Source: a virus. From it: 52,170 nucleotides of DNA. Below are positions 6,695 through 15,096 of the stretch, piece after piece. The stretch is taken from the IMG/VR virus record IMGVR_UViG_3300020433_000009, positions 1 through 52,170 of that record, one strand, 5' to 3'. A program made the translations under genes and the position numbers. The notes below the pieces were generated by a model that ran no database searches, was not told where the DNA came from, and worked only from the letters and a program-made list of their open reading frames with translations. Each line of letters starts with the position of its first letter. The stretch's first letter is position 1.

Positions 6695-8877
6695 TCAATG
6701 AATGATGTTAGGATCTTTTTGTTCATCTTCTTACCACCTAGAGACTTGACGAATGCTCTCTTGATTTGTGCCTTGGTTGCATCCTCTGCAACTTCAAACT
6801 CAGTATCATTGTCAAGTGCCTTAGAGTTTAAAGCATACTGTACAGTGTATGCACTTGATGTGCAGATGAATGATTTAGTCTTCTTCCAGATAGCATCTGC
6901 AGCTGCAACCTTCTCCTCATCATAACCTAAGCATCCACGCTTAAATCTGTACCAGTCATTGCCACTTATAAGACGGATGTTCATGAACTCACACTGAGGA
7001 AAACGATCACGTAATTGATAGATGAATGTATCTGTCTGATTATACTGATCATTAGTAAACTGGTATACATTACTAGTTTTGCGATCACGTAGGTAGACAT
7101 TGCTCTTGATGTTTGCTCTGGTGATCATTGTACCTTCCTCACGGTATCTGTTTACTTCTCTACCATAAGGAATAGGATAACCCTCACCATCAGTTAGATT
7201 GATAAGATGCATTTTCTGAACACCAGTTCTCTTTTGAAACTCAGGAAGAATGTGGTTCATAGAAATCATCGCTTCATTTAGAGGAGTGCCACCCATGCCT
7301 AGTTGACGAGGAAAACCACAACTATCATAACTTCTCATAGCAGATGCTAAACGGAATAAGTTGTGCATTTGTTTGTCATGTTTACGGTTGTTGCAACCAC
7401 TACTTAGTATGTTGACCATGCTAAAGTTTTTAAGAATAAGTTTATTCTTATGCTCAAACTTTTCTTCAATGTCATACTTTTCTCTTTCGTAAGAATAACT
7501 ATCTGAGAAAAGATATACATCATAAGCAATACCAACTTTACGACAGAATGTGACTAGAGTAAATAGTTGCTTCATAGTATCTTTGATGATGTTACCCATA
7601 GAACCAGACCAGTCAACATTGAAAACTAGACCATGACTTTTACCATCAGGTATAGTAGTTACCTTTCTGAATAGATCTTCATTGTATTTGTATGTGTGAA
7701 GTTTAGATGTGTCTAGAACTCCAGTACGACTTACAGTAGCACGTGCATAACCATCTGCAGCTTTCTTCATCTCGAACTCTTTTACAAGATAGTTAACTTC
7801 TTTCTGCATAGAGATCTTGAACTTGTTGTACTCAGCATCTGTAGTCTGTAATGCATTAAGGTAATACTTTTGCATTTGTAATTCATAGTCATCACCAACA
7901 CCTGATGGGTTTTGTATTTTTGTATAGTGCTCATCTAATAATTTGCTGACCTCATCATTACTAATGATAACGTTAGCATTGATAGACTTAGGTAACTCAA
8001 CATAAACATTCTCCTCACCTTCAAGTCTAACTAACTCACGTAGTGCACTCTCAAGATCATCAGCAGTTCTTACTTGAGGTGTATTAGGCATAGTCTCATT
8101 TGCTTCGTTACGACCTGCCTGAGTACCAGTTGTTTCTGTCTGCTCACCTTGACTATGTGTTTGATCATCATAATCTAGACCGTCATCTTCTATTTGATCT
8201 TCTGAGTTACCTTCTTGTGATTGCTCATCATCAAATAAAGGATGCTGTCCCTCTGCACCATCACCTTTCTCACTACGACCCTCACTTAGATCTTCAAAAG
8301 GATTGTTTCCATCAAGAAGATCTTCTTTCTTCTGTTGCTCTAGTTCTACCTTAGCATGTGCTAGTAATTTTCTAGCAAGTGCAAGTGTATCTTCAAATGT
8401 GTCTAGTTGTCTTGCTTCTTCTGTAAATACTTTTTCATCATCACTGAAAGGAACATCAACATAGTTACCAATCTTCCACCATAGATTTAATCTATCTGCA
8501 ATATTGAACTGAGATATATCTTCACCCTCAATCTTGAAGAAGTCCTCGTCAGAGAGGATCTGATAACCCTTGTAGAAAGTTTTTGAAAGGCCAGCATATC
8601 TACGCTTCATGTGCATCTCAATGCGAATGTCCTCAACAACATTGACAAACTGCATTGGAATTTCTTTGATGAAGTCCCACTGGTTAGGAGTATATAATGC
8701 ATGACCAACCTCGTGTGCAATCAATGCATCTACAACAGCATTCTCTTTGTGTGACCATGTTGGTAGAGTTAGAACTCTAGTATCAACATTAAATTGTGCT
8801 GTGCTGACTTGACGATGCTCTACAATCAAGTCTTCTTGAGCAAGTAGTTTAGCAAGTGATTCTTTGACGATGTTCAT
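6682..8877 (-). CDS. CobT-like VWA protein with N-terminal HExxH motif
   Basis: A 731-residue protein in three parts. The N-terminus has a zinc-metallopeptidase-like motif HEVGH (residues 55-59), with a further acidic motif VVEDIRIE from about 80 that could supply the third ligand. A long acidic Gln/Glu/Asp linker (about 188-270) follows. The C-terminal half is a von Willebrand A domain with MIDAS motif DWSGSM near 420, a Thr in GMGGTPLNE near 525, and LINLTDGEG later, as in CobT-type chelatase subunits. Cyanophage homologues are often labelled peptidase. I infer a metal-dependent partner of the CobS-like ATPase; the substrate is unknown. Confidence 0.85.
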   Translation of the reverse strand: MNIVKESLAKLLAQEDLIVEHRQVSTAQFNVDTRVLTLPTWSHKENAVVDALIAHEVGHALYTPNQWDFIKEIPMQFVNVVEDIRIEMHMKRRYAGLSKTFYKGYQILSDEDFFKIEGEDISQFNIADRLNLWWKIGNYVDVPFSDDEKVFTEEARQLDTFEDTLALARKLLAHAKVELEQQKKEDLLDGNNPFEDLSEGRSEKGDGAEGQHPLFDDEQSQEGNSEDQIEDDGLDYDDQTHSQGEQTETTGTQAGRNEANETMPNTPQVRTADDLESALRELVRLEGEENVYVELPKSINANVIISNDEVSKLLDEHYTKIQNPSGVGDDYELQMQKYYLNALQTTDAEYNKFKISMQKEVNYLVKEFEMKKAADGYARATVSRTGVLDTSKLHTYKYNEDLFRKVTTIPDGKSHGLVFNVDWSGSMGNIIKDTMKQLFTLVTFCRKVGIAYDVYLFSDSYSYEREKYDIEEKFEHKNKLILKNFSMVNILSSGCNNRKHDKQMHNLFRLASAMRSYDSCGFPRQLGMGGTPLNEAMISMNHILPEFQKRTGVQKMHLINLTDGEGYPIPYGREVNRYREEGTMITRANIKSNVYLRDRKTSNVYQFTNDQYNQTDTFIYQLRDRFPQCEFMNIRLISGNDWYRFKRGCLGYDEEKVAAADAIWKKTKSFICTSSAYTVQYALNSKALDNDTEFEVAEDATKAQIKRAFVKSLGGKKMNKKILTSFIERIA

Positions 8878-8895
8878 AGGTCTTTGTGTCTTATA

Positions 8896-9048
8896 CTATA
8901 CATTGTAATAAGAAACCCTCCGCTTGGGAGGGTTTAGTAGACACTTTTTTAAGTGGCTCCGTCTTGCACGTGCCTGTCGTAATGCTTGTGGTTTGAGGTG
9001 ACGCTTCTTTTCCTTTTTGGAATGATGCTGCCAATTGGGGACTTTCAT
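8896..9048 (-). CDS. Small basic protein downstream of gp46
   Basis: A 50-codon ORF read directly from the DNA. Its ATG overlaps the gp46 stop (TAATG), and it has a strong Shine-Dalgarno (CAGGAGGAAT) inside the end of gp46, so translation is well supported. The product begins MKVPNWQHHSKKEKKRH and is extremely rich in Lys, Arg and His (RQARARRSH, PPKRRV), consistent with nucleic-acid binding. Its last codons run through a terminator hairpin at 8913-8935. No family is recognised. Confidence 0.75.
   Translation of the reverse strand: MKVPNWQHHSKKEKKRHLKPQALRQARARRSHLKKCLLNPPKRRVSYYNV
8913..8935 (-). terminator. GC-rich terminator hairpin inside the end of the small basic gene
   Basis: A perfect nine-base-pair stem AAACCCTCC/GGAGGGTTT with a five-base loop. 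In the minus direction it is followed by the T-rich TTTCTTATT, so it can act as an intrinsic terminator of the gp47-DUF3110-gp46 unit. It lies within the last codons of the 50-codon ORF, so translation to the stop would compete with folding. Confidence 0.7.
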
Positions 9049-10763
9049 TATTCCTCCTGAGATATAACTGAGAAGTTTTGTTTTCTTTCTACTACTAGAG
9101 TAGAAGCAAACTTATCTTGTAAGGCTTCTGTCTTGTGAGATATCACAAACACATTTGTTTTATCAGAAACCGTGTGTAGAATTTTGAGGAAATCATCTGT
9201 ACCAGATGTATCTAAACTACTATCAAAGATCTCATCTAAGATTAGCAGATTAGTATTAGCACTGTTCTTCATCTTGGCAATAGTTCTCCAAGTAAACAAG
9301 AGTGCAAGGTCAATCCTCATCTTCTCACCTTCAGAGAATGATGCATAAGTAAACTCATCTCTGAACCTAGATTTAATAGTCTCCATGAAATTCTCATCGA
9401 GTTCAAAAGATACATAAAAATCTAGTTCTTTTAAATACCTATTTATGAGTTGGTTCATAATTGGTAGGTATTTTTTTATTATTGTACTCTTAATTCCAGT
9501 GTCACGCAACATAGATGTGACGGTATCATAGTTGTCACGTGTTCTCTTAGCGTCAAGTAGGGATTCCTCTACCTTCATTCCATCTGATGCTAGAGTTTTT
9601 AATTTCTTTTTCTCTCTTGTAATGTTGCTAGTGTTTCCAGATGATATCTTATCTTCTATCTTTTTAATTTCTTTCTTCTTCCATTGTATTTCTTTATTAC
9701 ACTCACTAATTTTTTGTTGTGCTGTCAAGAGGTCAGACATAAGAACTTGTTTCTCTGATACTTGTTCTAATATCTTTTTTAATTTATCTTGCAACTGTTC
9801 TGTTGCCTTATCAATCTCATCTAACTGTGTACTGAGCTCAACCTTCTTAGCACTTCTAAGATTTGCTGTGATGGTCTGTTCACAGGTAGGACAACGATCA
9901 TTCTTCTCAAAAAATTTATACTCTTTCTTAAATGCTTTTTGTTTATCCTTAAATCTTGATTCGTATATACGTAACTGATTTAACTCTGCGTCAACATCAC
10001 CATACTCGTCTAACCGTTTCTCATATAACTTAGACATGGTGAGATCATCGTCTACATCTTTTGTAATGCATGATATCTCATCTTCTAAACTTGAAATCTC
10101 TTCTTTACGTCTAGCATTATTTGCAGAGGATTGTTCTTGAAGATCAGCAATAAATCTTTGTTGCAACTCTACTTTTTGTTTTGCCAGTTCGTAATTATAT
10201 TCACAATCTCTAATGTTCTCTTTGACAGTTTTAAATCTTTCTTTGAGTATAGAATTCATTGTAGAGAAGATACGAATATCCAAAAGATCTTCAATAACTT
10301 CTCTACGGTTTGGGGGGTTAAGTTGCATAAAGGGAACAAAGCTTGATGATCCTAAGATCACCACCTGAGTAAATGATTTATAATTCAACCTCAGTATACT
10401 TTGCTCCAGATGTTTCTGTTGCTCGTTTATCGCTGCTTCTTGGGAAAGCATGTTACCATTAAGATAGATCTCAAAGATCGTAGGTTTGAAACCACGTCTT
10501 ATCATATAGTCACGAGAACCAATACTAAATTCTATCTCAACAAGCAAATCCCTTTCGTTAACTGCATTCACAAGTTGTGCTTTAGTTATCTTACGAAAAG
10601 GTTTATTGAACAAACCAAAACAAATAGCATCCAAGAATGTGGATTTACCTGCTCCATTTGTACCAATAATCAGAGTGGCAGGACTTGCATCAAGTCTTAT
10701 CTCACTAAAAACATTACCAGTAGATAGAAAGTTCTTCCATCTAACAGACTTAAAAAGAATCAT
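9048..10763 (-). CDS. gp46: Recombination endonuclease subunit gp46 (Rad50-like)
   Basis: A 571-residue SMC/Rad50-type ATPase (T4 gp46 is 560). Walker A is GTNGAGKST (about 34-42). Two long coiled-coil arms flank a zinc hook CPTC near residue 291. The ABC signature SFSEGEKMRIDLALLF is near 475 and Walker B NLLILDEIFDSSLD near 510. With gp47 it resects DNA ends for recombination-dependent replication and degrades host DNA. It ends in a TAATG overlap with the small basic gene and lies 10 bases after DUF3110. Confidence 0.97.
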   Translation of the reverse strand: MILFKSVRWKNFLSTGNVFSEIRLDASPATLIIGTNGAGKSTFLDAICFGLFNKPFRKITKAQLVNAVNERDLLVEIEFSIGSRDYMIRRGFKPTIFEIYLNGNMLSQEAAINEQQKHLEQSILRLNYKSFTQVVILGSSSFVPFMQLNPPNRREVIEDLLDIRIFSTMNSILKERFKTVKENIRDCEYNYELAKQKVELQQRFIADLQEQSSANNARRKEEISSLEDEISCITKDVDDDLTMSKLYEKRLDEYGDVDAELNQLRIYESRFKDKQKAFKKEYKFFEKNDRCPTCEQTITANLRSAKKVELSTQLDEIDKATEQLQDKLKKILEQVSEKQVLMSDLLTAQQKISECNKEIQWKKKEIKKIEDKISSGNTSNITREKKKLKTLASDGMKVEESLLDAKRTRDNYDTVTSMLRDTGIKSTIIKKYLPIMNQLINRYLKELDFYVSFELDENFMETIKSRFRDEFTYASFSEGEKMRIDLALLFTWRTIAKMKNSANTNLLILDEIFDSSLDTSGTDDFLKILHTVSDKTNVFVISHKTEALQDKFASTLVVERKQNFSVISQEE

Positions 10764-10773
10764 TCGACAAAAA

Positions 10774-11031
10774 TTAATCCCTAGGCGGTACTACTATATC
10801 ATCAGGAGTGACAACATAATATTCATGACCGTGTGCAACGCAAGTTTGTATAATCTCTCGATCACTTACCTCTACCACTGACATCTCTGGAAAATCTTCA
10901 GCTTCCAGAAGTCCAGCATAGCGTACTGCGTCGTCTTTGTCAAGGAACATGTATACTAATGGTTTATTCTTATCTGTATTAACAGCGTAAGCCCCTTCGT
11001 TTTCTTTACCATGTATTGCTAAAATATACAT
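10774..11031 (-). CDS. DUF3110-family protein
   Basis: An 85-residue protein whose pattern KENEGAYAV, YMFLDKDDAVRYAGLLEAE, DFPEMSVVEVSDREI follows the cyanobacterial DUF3110 family, in which a strand-helix FxDxDDAxRYAxLLExQDFP signature is typical. Function unknown. It sits between gp47 and gp46 with a one-base stop/start overlap with gp47, so it is probably co-expressed with the nuclease subunits. Its family supports a cyanobacterial host. Confidence 0.85.
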   Translation of the reverse strand: MYILAIHGKENEGAYAVNTDKNKPLVYMFLDKDDAVRYAGLLEAEDFPEMSVVEVSDREIIQTCVAHGHEYYVVTPDDIVVPPRD

Positions 11032-12077
11032 TAGACTAACTCCAGTGCTTCTACGTATAAGGATTTGAGAATAGATTTAAGTGCAGGTTTATCAGAATGA
11101 TTTAAGTCATCAACATATCTTTCAAGGATAGTAAGTGTATCTTCTTTTTCAATATCAATCTCTTCATTAAGATCCTGTTCAAATGATGGATCCTCTATAA
11201 CTTTGATCTCATGTACACCTGCAGCATACAATTGACTAATAAAGAATTCAAATTTATCAGGATCAGTTTTCTTCTCTACAATAATCTTTATAAAATTACT
11301 AGTAAAGTCAGCATAATTAAACTTACTACTATTTAACTGATCTTCATTGTAGTAAATCTTAGAATATATCTCATAAGGGTTCGGTATAAACTCCAATTCT
11401 TTAGTTTCAGTATCAAATATATGGAAACCACGTTTACAATTATAGTCATTCCAATAGATCTGATATGGATTACCTAGGTATGTGATGTTTTCTCTGGTGC
11501 TTCTTTGGTGATAGTGACCTGAGAATACTTTCTCAAACTTTCTATAAGGAGAAGTTGCAGCACCATGATCCATGATGTATCCTCTATGTGCTTCAAAACC
11601 ATTGAGTTCTAGATGACCCATTGCAACAGTAGACTTGGTTTTTTCAATAAGATCATAAGTCTCATCATGGTTCTCTGAGTTTATCCAAGGTATGAATAGA
11701 ATAGGTAGTCCTCCTATCTCTACTTCGGTTGCTTTAGAATATATTTCTACATTATCATACTCACCAACTGTAGTCACGAGAGTGTTTACTAAATTAGTAT
11801 CTTTAAAATATGCAGTATGATTTCCCACAAGAGAATGAACTTGCACTCCCATGTTTTTTAGTACATCAAAATAATTATGTGTTGCCCATTGTGCAGCCCA
11901 GATGTCTAAATTTCTACGGTTGTCAAATGTATCTCCTAAATCAAGAACTGTTTTGATGCCACGTTTTTTTAGAGTAGGAAAGAATACATTTCTATAAAAC
12001 TTCTTAAAGAAGTCATGAAATATTCTACTAGATTTTCTTGCACCAAAGTGTTGATCAGTTATTATTGCTACCTTCAC
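11031..12077 (-). CDS. gp47: Recombination endonuclease subunit gp47 (Mre11-like)
   Basis: A 348-residue metallophosphoesterase (T4 gp47 is 339). All Mre11 metal-binding motifs are visible: IITDQHFGAR (D-x-H, residues 5-14), DLGDTFDNRR (GD), LVGNHTAYF (GNH), AMGHLEL, and VFSGHYHQRS (GHxH). It forms the nuclease of the gp46/gp47 complex that processes double-strand breaks and ends. Its start overlaps the aminotransferase stop (ATGA), so it is translated from the same transcript as gp55 and the cassette between them. Confidence 0.96.
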   Translation of the reverse strand: MKVAIITDQHFGARKSSRIFHDFFKKFYRNVFFPTLKKRGIKTVLDLGDTFDNRRNLDIWAAQWATHNYFDVLKNMGVQVHSLVGNHTAYFKDTNLVNTLVTTVGEYDNVEIYSKATEVEIGGLPILFIPWINSENHDETYDLIEKTKSTVAMGHLELNGFEAHRGYIMDHGAATSPYRKFEKVFSGHYHQRSTRENITYLGNPYQIYWNDYNCKRGFHIFDTETKELEFIPNPYEIYSKIYYNEDQLNSSKFNYADFTSNFIKIIVEKKTDPDKFEFFISQLYAAGVHEIKVIEDPSFEQDLNEEIDIEKEDTLTILERYVDDLNHSDKPALKSILKSLYVEALELV

Positions 12078-13216
12078 TTCAGTTGTTGCTCCAAGAAGTA
12101 AAAGTATTCGTCATTAGCATTGATCGGAATGGTATACATTCCTTTGTGTTCACGCTCAATTTCAATTATAGTTCCGAACTGTCCTCTCACATTATAACCT
12201 AAATCCTTGAATAGGTCAACTGCCCTCACTACTATATCCCTATGTTTATCCATTAGGTTTTCATCTTTCAGTATTTTAATGTATGCTAGACAACTTAGGA
12301 TGCCAGGCAAACTGAAACTATATGTAAACCCATGCTCCCAATCAAATTCTCTAGGCAATGCTTCATGTATCTTATCATTGTATAGTGTGATACTCAATGG
12401 GAAGTAACCTCCTGTGATTGCCTTGCCCATAGTAAAGATGTCAGGTGCAACTGGCAACCTCTTCCAACCTACAAATGTACCAGTCTTTCCTCCTCCTGTA
12501 AAAATATCATCTATGATTACTAGAACTCCTCTGTTCTGTATATCGTTTATCTTATCCCAAAACTCTTCCGTATGTGGTCTGATACCATTTGCGTAAGGAC
12601 AAGTTTCAACCACTACACACATAACATCATCCCAGTTATGGTTGTCTACAACAAACTCTATTGGTAATCTCATTATATTTTCACATGGACTCATGGTGTA
12701 AAAAGGATCATTGAATAAACCATCACCCATGCTCTGAGTTAGTAGAGTTGATCCATGGTAACTATCTCTGAATACTACTATCTTATTACGTTGAGGACTT
12801 CCTACCTCTTTTTGATATGCACTAGCAAGTTTAACTGCTCCTTCTACTGCATCACTACCACTTAATGCAAAGATACTTCTATACTTAACTGGGATTTTTC
12901 TACCATCACCACAATCTCTACAGGTAGTAGTCGTTGATGTAATAGCTCTGAGTGTCTTTGCTAGTTTGAATGTGCAGTTGTTTAACTTGAGAGGTTGAGC
13001 ATCAAAGAAGTTCTCACCTATCTCTGGTTTGATGCACATATTATTATGAACATATCTCATGATCTCCATCTCACCATACCCCAATGTATAGCAACCGAAG
13101 TTCAACATAGGGTCTATGTACCTCTTACCATCTAAACTCATCCTACCATATGTCCAACCATACTCTTGGTTGCCCACGTTTTTTTGTTTGCCTGATATTA
13201 ATCCTAGATATTTCAT
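12074..13216 (-). CDS. Class III PLP-dependent aminotransferase
   Basis: A 380-residue fold-type I PLP enzyme. Motifs in order: FALSGSDAVEGAVKLA (about 116-131, phosphate cup), FRDSYHGST (149-157), IIDDIFTGGGKTG (234-246, variant of the DEVxxGxGRTG motif, Asp for the pyridine N) and FTMGKAITGGYFP (261-273) with the Schiff-base Lys265. It is 40-70 residues shorter than most class III members. A small CRDCGDGRK insertion (99-107) could bind metal. The SGSDAVE and GKAITGG motifs resemble BioA-type enzymes, but the substrate cannot be assigned. It overlaps both neighbours by four bases, forming a cassette with two 2OG-oxygenase-like genes. Confidence 0.88.
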   Translation of the reverse strand: MKYLGLISGKQKNVGNQEYGWTYGRMSLDGKRYIDPMLNFGCYTLGYGEMEIMRYVHNNMCIKPEIGENFFDAQPLKLNNCTFKLAKTLRAITSTTTTCRDCGDGRKIPVKYRSIFALSGSDAVEGAVKLASAYQKEVGSPQRNKIVVFRDSYHGSTLLTQSMGDGLFNDPFYTMSPCENIMRLPIEFVVDNHNWDDVMCVVVETCPYANGIRPHTEEFWDKINDIQNRGVLVIIDDIFTGGGKTGTFVGWKRLPVAPDIFTMGKAITGGYFPLSITLYNDKIHEALPREFDWEHGFTYSFSLPGILSCLAYIKILKDENLMDKHRDIVVRAVDLFKDLGYNVRGQFGTIIEIEREHKGMYTIPINANDEYFYFLEQQLK

Positions 13217-13866
13217 TCTCTTATAAAAGGTTGTTGTGGTCCTGTAATGTTTTTCAAAAAGAAATTAAGTGTCAACCTATCAGTTTTACTTCCAAAGGTC
13301 TGAGCTGCATGTTGTGTATTACCATCGAATAGTATCATTCTGTTGTATACATTATTAATTCTAGCACTCTCCTCATACTGTCCATTTACTTTATTAAATG
13401 CATGCTCATATATTTCATCAGGTACATCCTGACCCTTATATAATGCTTCTTTTACATCTGTGTCTACTGCTTCTTGAAAAAAGTATCCATTTTTTATTGT
13501 GTATATTGACGTACCAGTATCTTTCTGTGGATGTTTATTGAGATAGATCAATCCACCATAGAGACATCCACAATCATTATGTACCCACCCTTGGTTCTTG
13601 GGATGATACTGATCCTCATGAAGAGGTTTGATAATCTGGAATGTCATATCCATCTCCCAGTAGTCAGGAATTCTTTCGTAATGCCATTGAAATAATCTTC
13701 TGCATACCCAGTTGAATAAAGGACTATTGAATGTATTAATATTCTGAGTTCTTTTGCCTGGCCACCTACCATCAGTTGTATTAGTATACTTTGCTTCGTA
13801 TGCAAGTTCTACAATTTTGTCTGGATCTGGAAAAAAATTATCTAGAATGGTAACTGGATACATCAT
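13213..13866 (-). CDS. 2OG-Fe(II) oxygenase-like protein (cassette copy 1)
   Basis: A 217-residue protein paralogous to the gene just upstream. It shares the N-terminal pattern YPVTILDNFFPDPDKIVELA. Putative iron ligands are His96 and Asp98 (WVHNDCG) followed by GGLIYLN, and His186 (NTQHAAQTFG), with Arg197 (DRLTLNFF) placed to bind 2-oxoglutarate. This is the double-stranded beta-helix arrangement of Fe/2OG dioxygenases. It has four-base overlaps with both neighbours. Substrate unknown; the adjacent aminotransferase suggests small-molecule or protein-side-chain modification. Confidence 0.78.
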   Translation of the reverse strand: MMYPVTILDNFFPDPDKIVELAYEAKYTNTTDGRWPGKRTQNINTFNSPLFNWVCRRLFQWHYERIPDYWEMDMTFQIIKPLHEDQYHPKNQGWVHNDCGCLYGGLIYLNKHPQKDTGTSIYTIKNGYFFQEAVDTDVKEALYKGQDVPDEIYEHAFNKVNGQYEESARINNVYNRMILFDGNTQHAAQTFGSKTDRLTLNFFLKNITGPQQPFIRE

Positions 13867-14516
13867 ATAGATCTAAGGATTGGTGGTAATTGTCCTGTCA
13901 TTTCTCTACCAAAGAAGTTGAGAGTTATGCGTTCTTGTTTGTGCCCATAAGTTTCAACACCATGGTGAGCATAGGCTGGAAATAATACAAACCTATTGTA
14001 TACATTCTCTATCTTAACAGTCTCTATGTACTGGTCATATACAATATCCCATGCTTTATTATATTCGTCAAGGTCTAGTTCCTCATCCTTGTATAATGTT
14101 TCTTTTTGTTTTAACTCACTAGGAGTCTGTCTAGTAAAACCATACTTGGGTCTGTAGATCGTCGTTCCTGTATGTGGTTCTGGGTTCTTGTTCAAGTAAA
14201 CTATACCACCAAACCACGTGTCAAGATCTTGATGTATCCATCCACGGTTTCTTTTATCCCATTGTTCATCTGCTAGAGGTTTGATGAACTGAAACTGAGT
14301 TTGCATATTATAATACTCAGGTATCTCATCAGAGAAAATTTTGTAGATACGATTACAAAAGTATTCAAACAACCTCTTATTTGAGATGTGCAACATCTTA
14401 GTTCTAGAACCTGGCCAGTTGCCAGGACTATTATAGGTCTTTAGTTTTTTTGCGTTTTCTACTATCTGATCAGGATCTTCAAAGAAGTCATCTATTATAG
14501 TAAGTGGATAGGTCAC
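13863..14516 (-). CDS. 2OG-Fe(II) oxygenase-like protein (cassette copy 2)
   Basis: A 217-residue protein, the same length as its downstream paralogue. N-terminal YPLTIIDDFFEDPDQIVENA. Putative HxD is His95/Asp97 (WIHQDLD), followed by GGIVYLNKNPEPHTGTTIY; distal His184 or His185 (YAHHGVETYG) and Arg196 (ERITLNFF). All catalytic positions are present, so it is probably active. It overlaps the gp55 stop by four bases. The two copies probably arose by tandem duplication and have since diverged widely. Substrate unknown. Confidence 0.8.
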   Translation of the reverse strand: MTYPLTIIDDFFEDPDQIVENAKKLKTYNSPGNWPGSRTKMLHISNKRLFEYFCNRIYKIFSDEIPEYYNMQTQFQFIKPLADEQWDKRNRGWIHQDLDTWFGGIVYLNKNPEPHTGTTIYRPKYGFTRQTPSELKQKETLYKDEELDLDEYNKAWDIVYDQYIETVKIENVYNRFVLFPAYAHHGVETYGHKQERITLNFFGREMTGQLPPILRSI

Positions 14517-14986
14517 TTAATTTTTATTTCCACGTTTTCTTTTATTGTATTATAGTCTGAGTGACCTGTTTTGTCATCCGTATGGAAGACTTGATCGTAT
14601 CCAGACTTAGTTAGTATTTTATTCTTTATCTCTAACTGGCGTTTCTCTTTCTGTATTCTTCTCAGGAAAGCATAGTAAATGATCTGAGTGAAGTATGCAA
14701 ACGGGTTCTTGGATTTTTCTGGGTTGAAGTTTTCTATGTACTGCACACAGTTCTCTATGCCATCACATATCATATCCTCTCGGAACATGTAGTTGACAAA
14801 GTTTGGTTTGTATGATAGGTGTGTAGCAATCTTTAAAAAACATTCACCAATATAATTACTGATTGGTGGTCTTGGTTCATCCGCTTCTTTTGCCTTAGCA
14901 CATTGTGCTTTGAAGATGATAAGTGCTTCCAAGAATTCTTTATTGTTTACATAATGCTCACTCTGTACCCTTTTTCTAACGGCCAT
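14513..14986 (-). CDS. gp55: Late-transcription sigma factor gp55
   Basis: A 157-residue protein (T4 gp55 is 185). PPISNYIGECFLKIATHLSY and FREDMICDGIENCVQYIENF resemble the sigma region 2-like core of T4 gp55, followed by NPFAYFTQIIYYAFLRRIQK (region 2.4-like). It directs host RNA polymerase to late promoters with the TATAAATA element; such elements occur before virion genes in this window. It begins a long overlapping gene chain (2OG, 2OG, aminotransferase, gp47) and has its own promoter at 15007-15035. Confidence 0.95.
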   Translation of the reverse strand: MAVRKRVQSEHYVNNKEFLEALIIFKAQCAKAKEADEPRPPISNYIGECFLKIATHLSYKPNFVNYMFREDMICDGIENCVQYIENFNPEKSKNPFAYFTQIIYYAFLRRIQKEKRQLEIKNKILTKSGYDQVFHTDDKTGHSDYNTIKENVEIKIK

Positions 14987-15006
14987 ATCGGTCTCTCTTT
15001 GTATAT

Positions 15007-15035
15007 ATTTTATACAATTTTTATTGAAAAGTCAA
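15007..15035 (-). promoter_or_regulatory. Sigma70-like promoter of gp55
   Basis: On the minus strand TTGACT (15030-15035), a 17-base spacer, and TAAAAT (15007-15012). Each box matches the host consensus at five of six positions, with ideal spacing. Transcription would begin close to 15000, about 14 bases before the gp55 ATG. This fits early/middle expression of a late sigma factor by host holoenzyme. Confidence 0.8.
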
Positions 15036-15079
15036 GGGGGGCTTGACAAGACACTCAAAAGTGTGTACACTACGAGTGT
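15031..15079. promoter_or_regulatory. Three operator-like palindromes at the gp55 promoter
   Basis: GTCAAG-N5-CTTGAC (15031-15047) overlaps the -35 box. Two tandem palindromes with identical arms follow: ACACT-N4-AGTGT (15051-15064) and ACACT-N3-AGTGT (15067-15079), centres about 15-16 bases apart. No T-run follows, so a terminator is less likely than protein binding or RNA structure in the 3' leader of the uvsW unit. The binding factor is unknown. Confidence 0.5.
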
Positions 15080-15096
15080 GCGAGTTCAAGGGACAT

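Noticed and set aside
9438-9446. Late-promoter-like ATAAATA inside gp46
   Set aside because: Lies within a coding region of a non-virion gene with no start codon nearby; expected by chance in AT-rich DNA.
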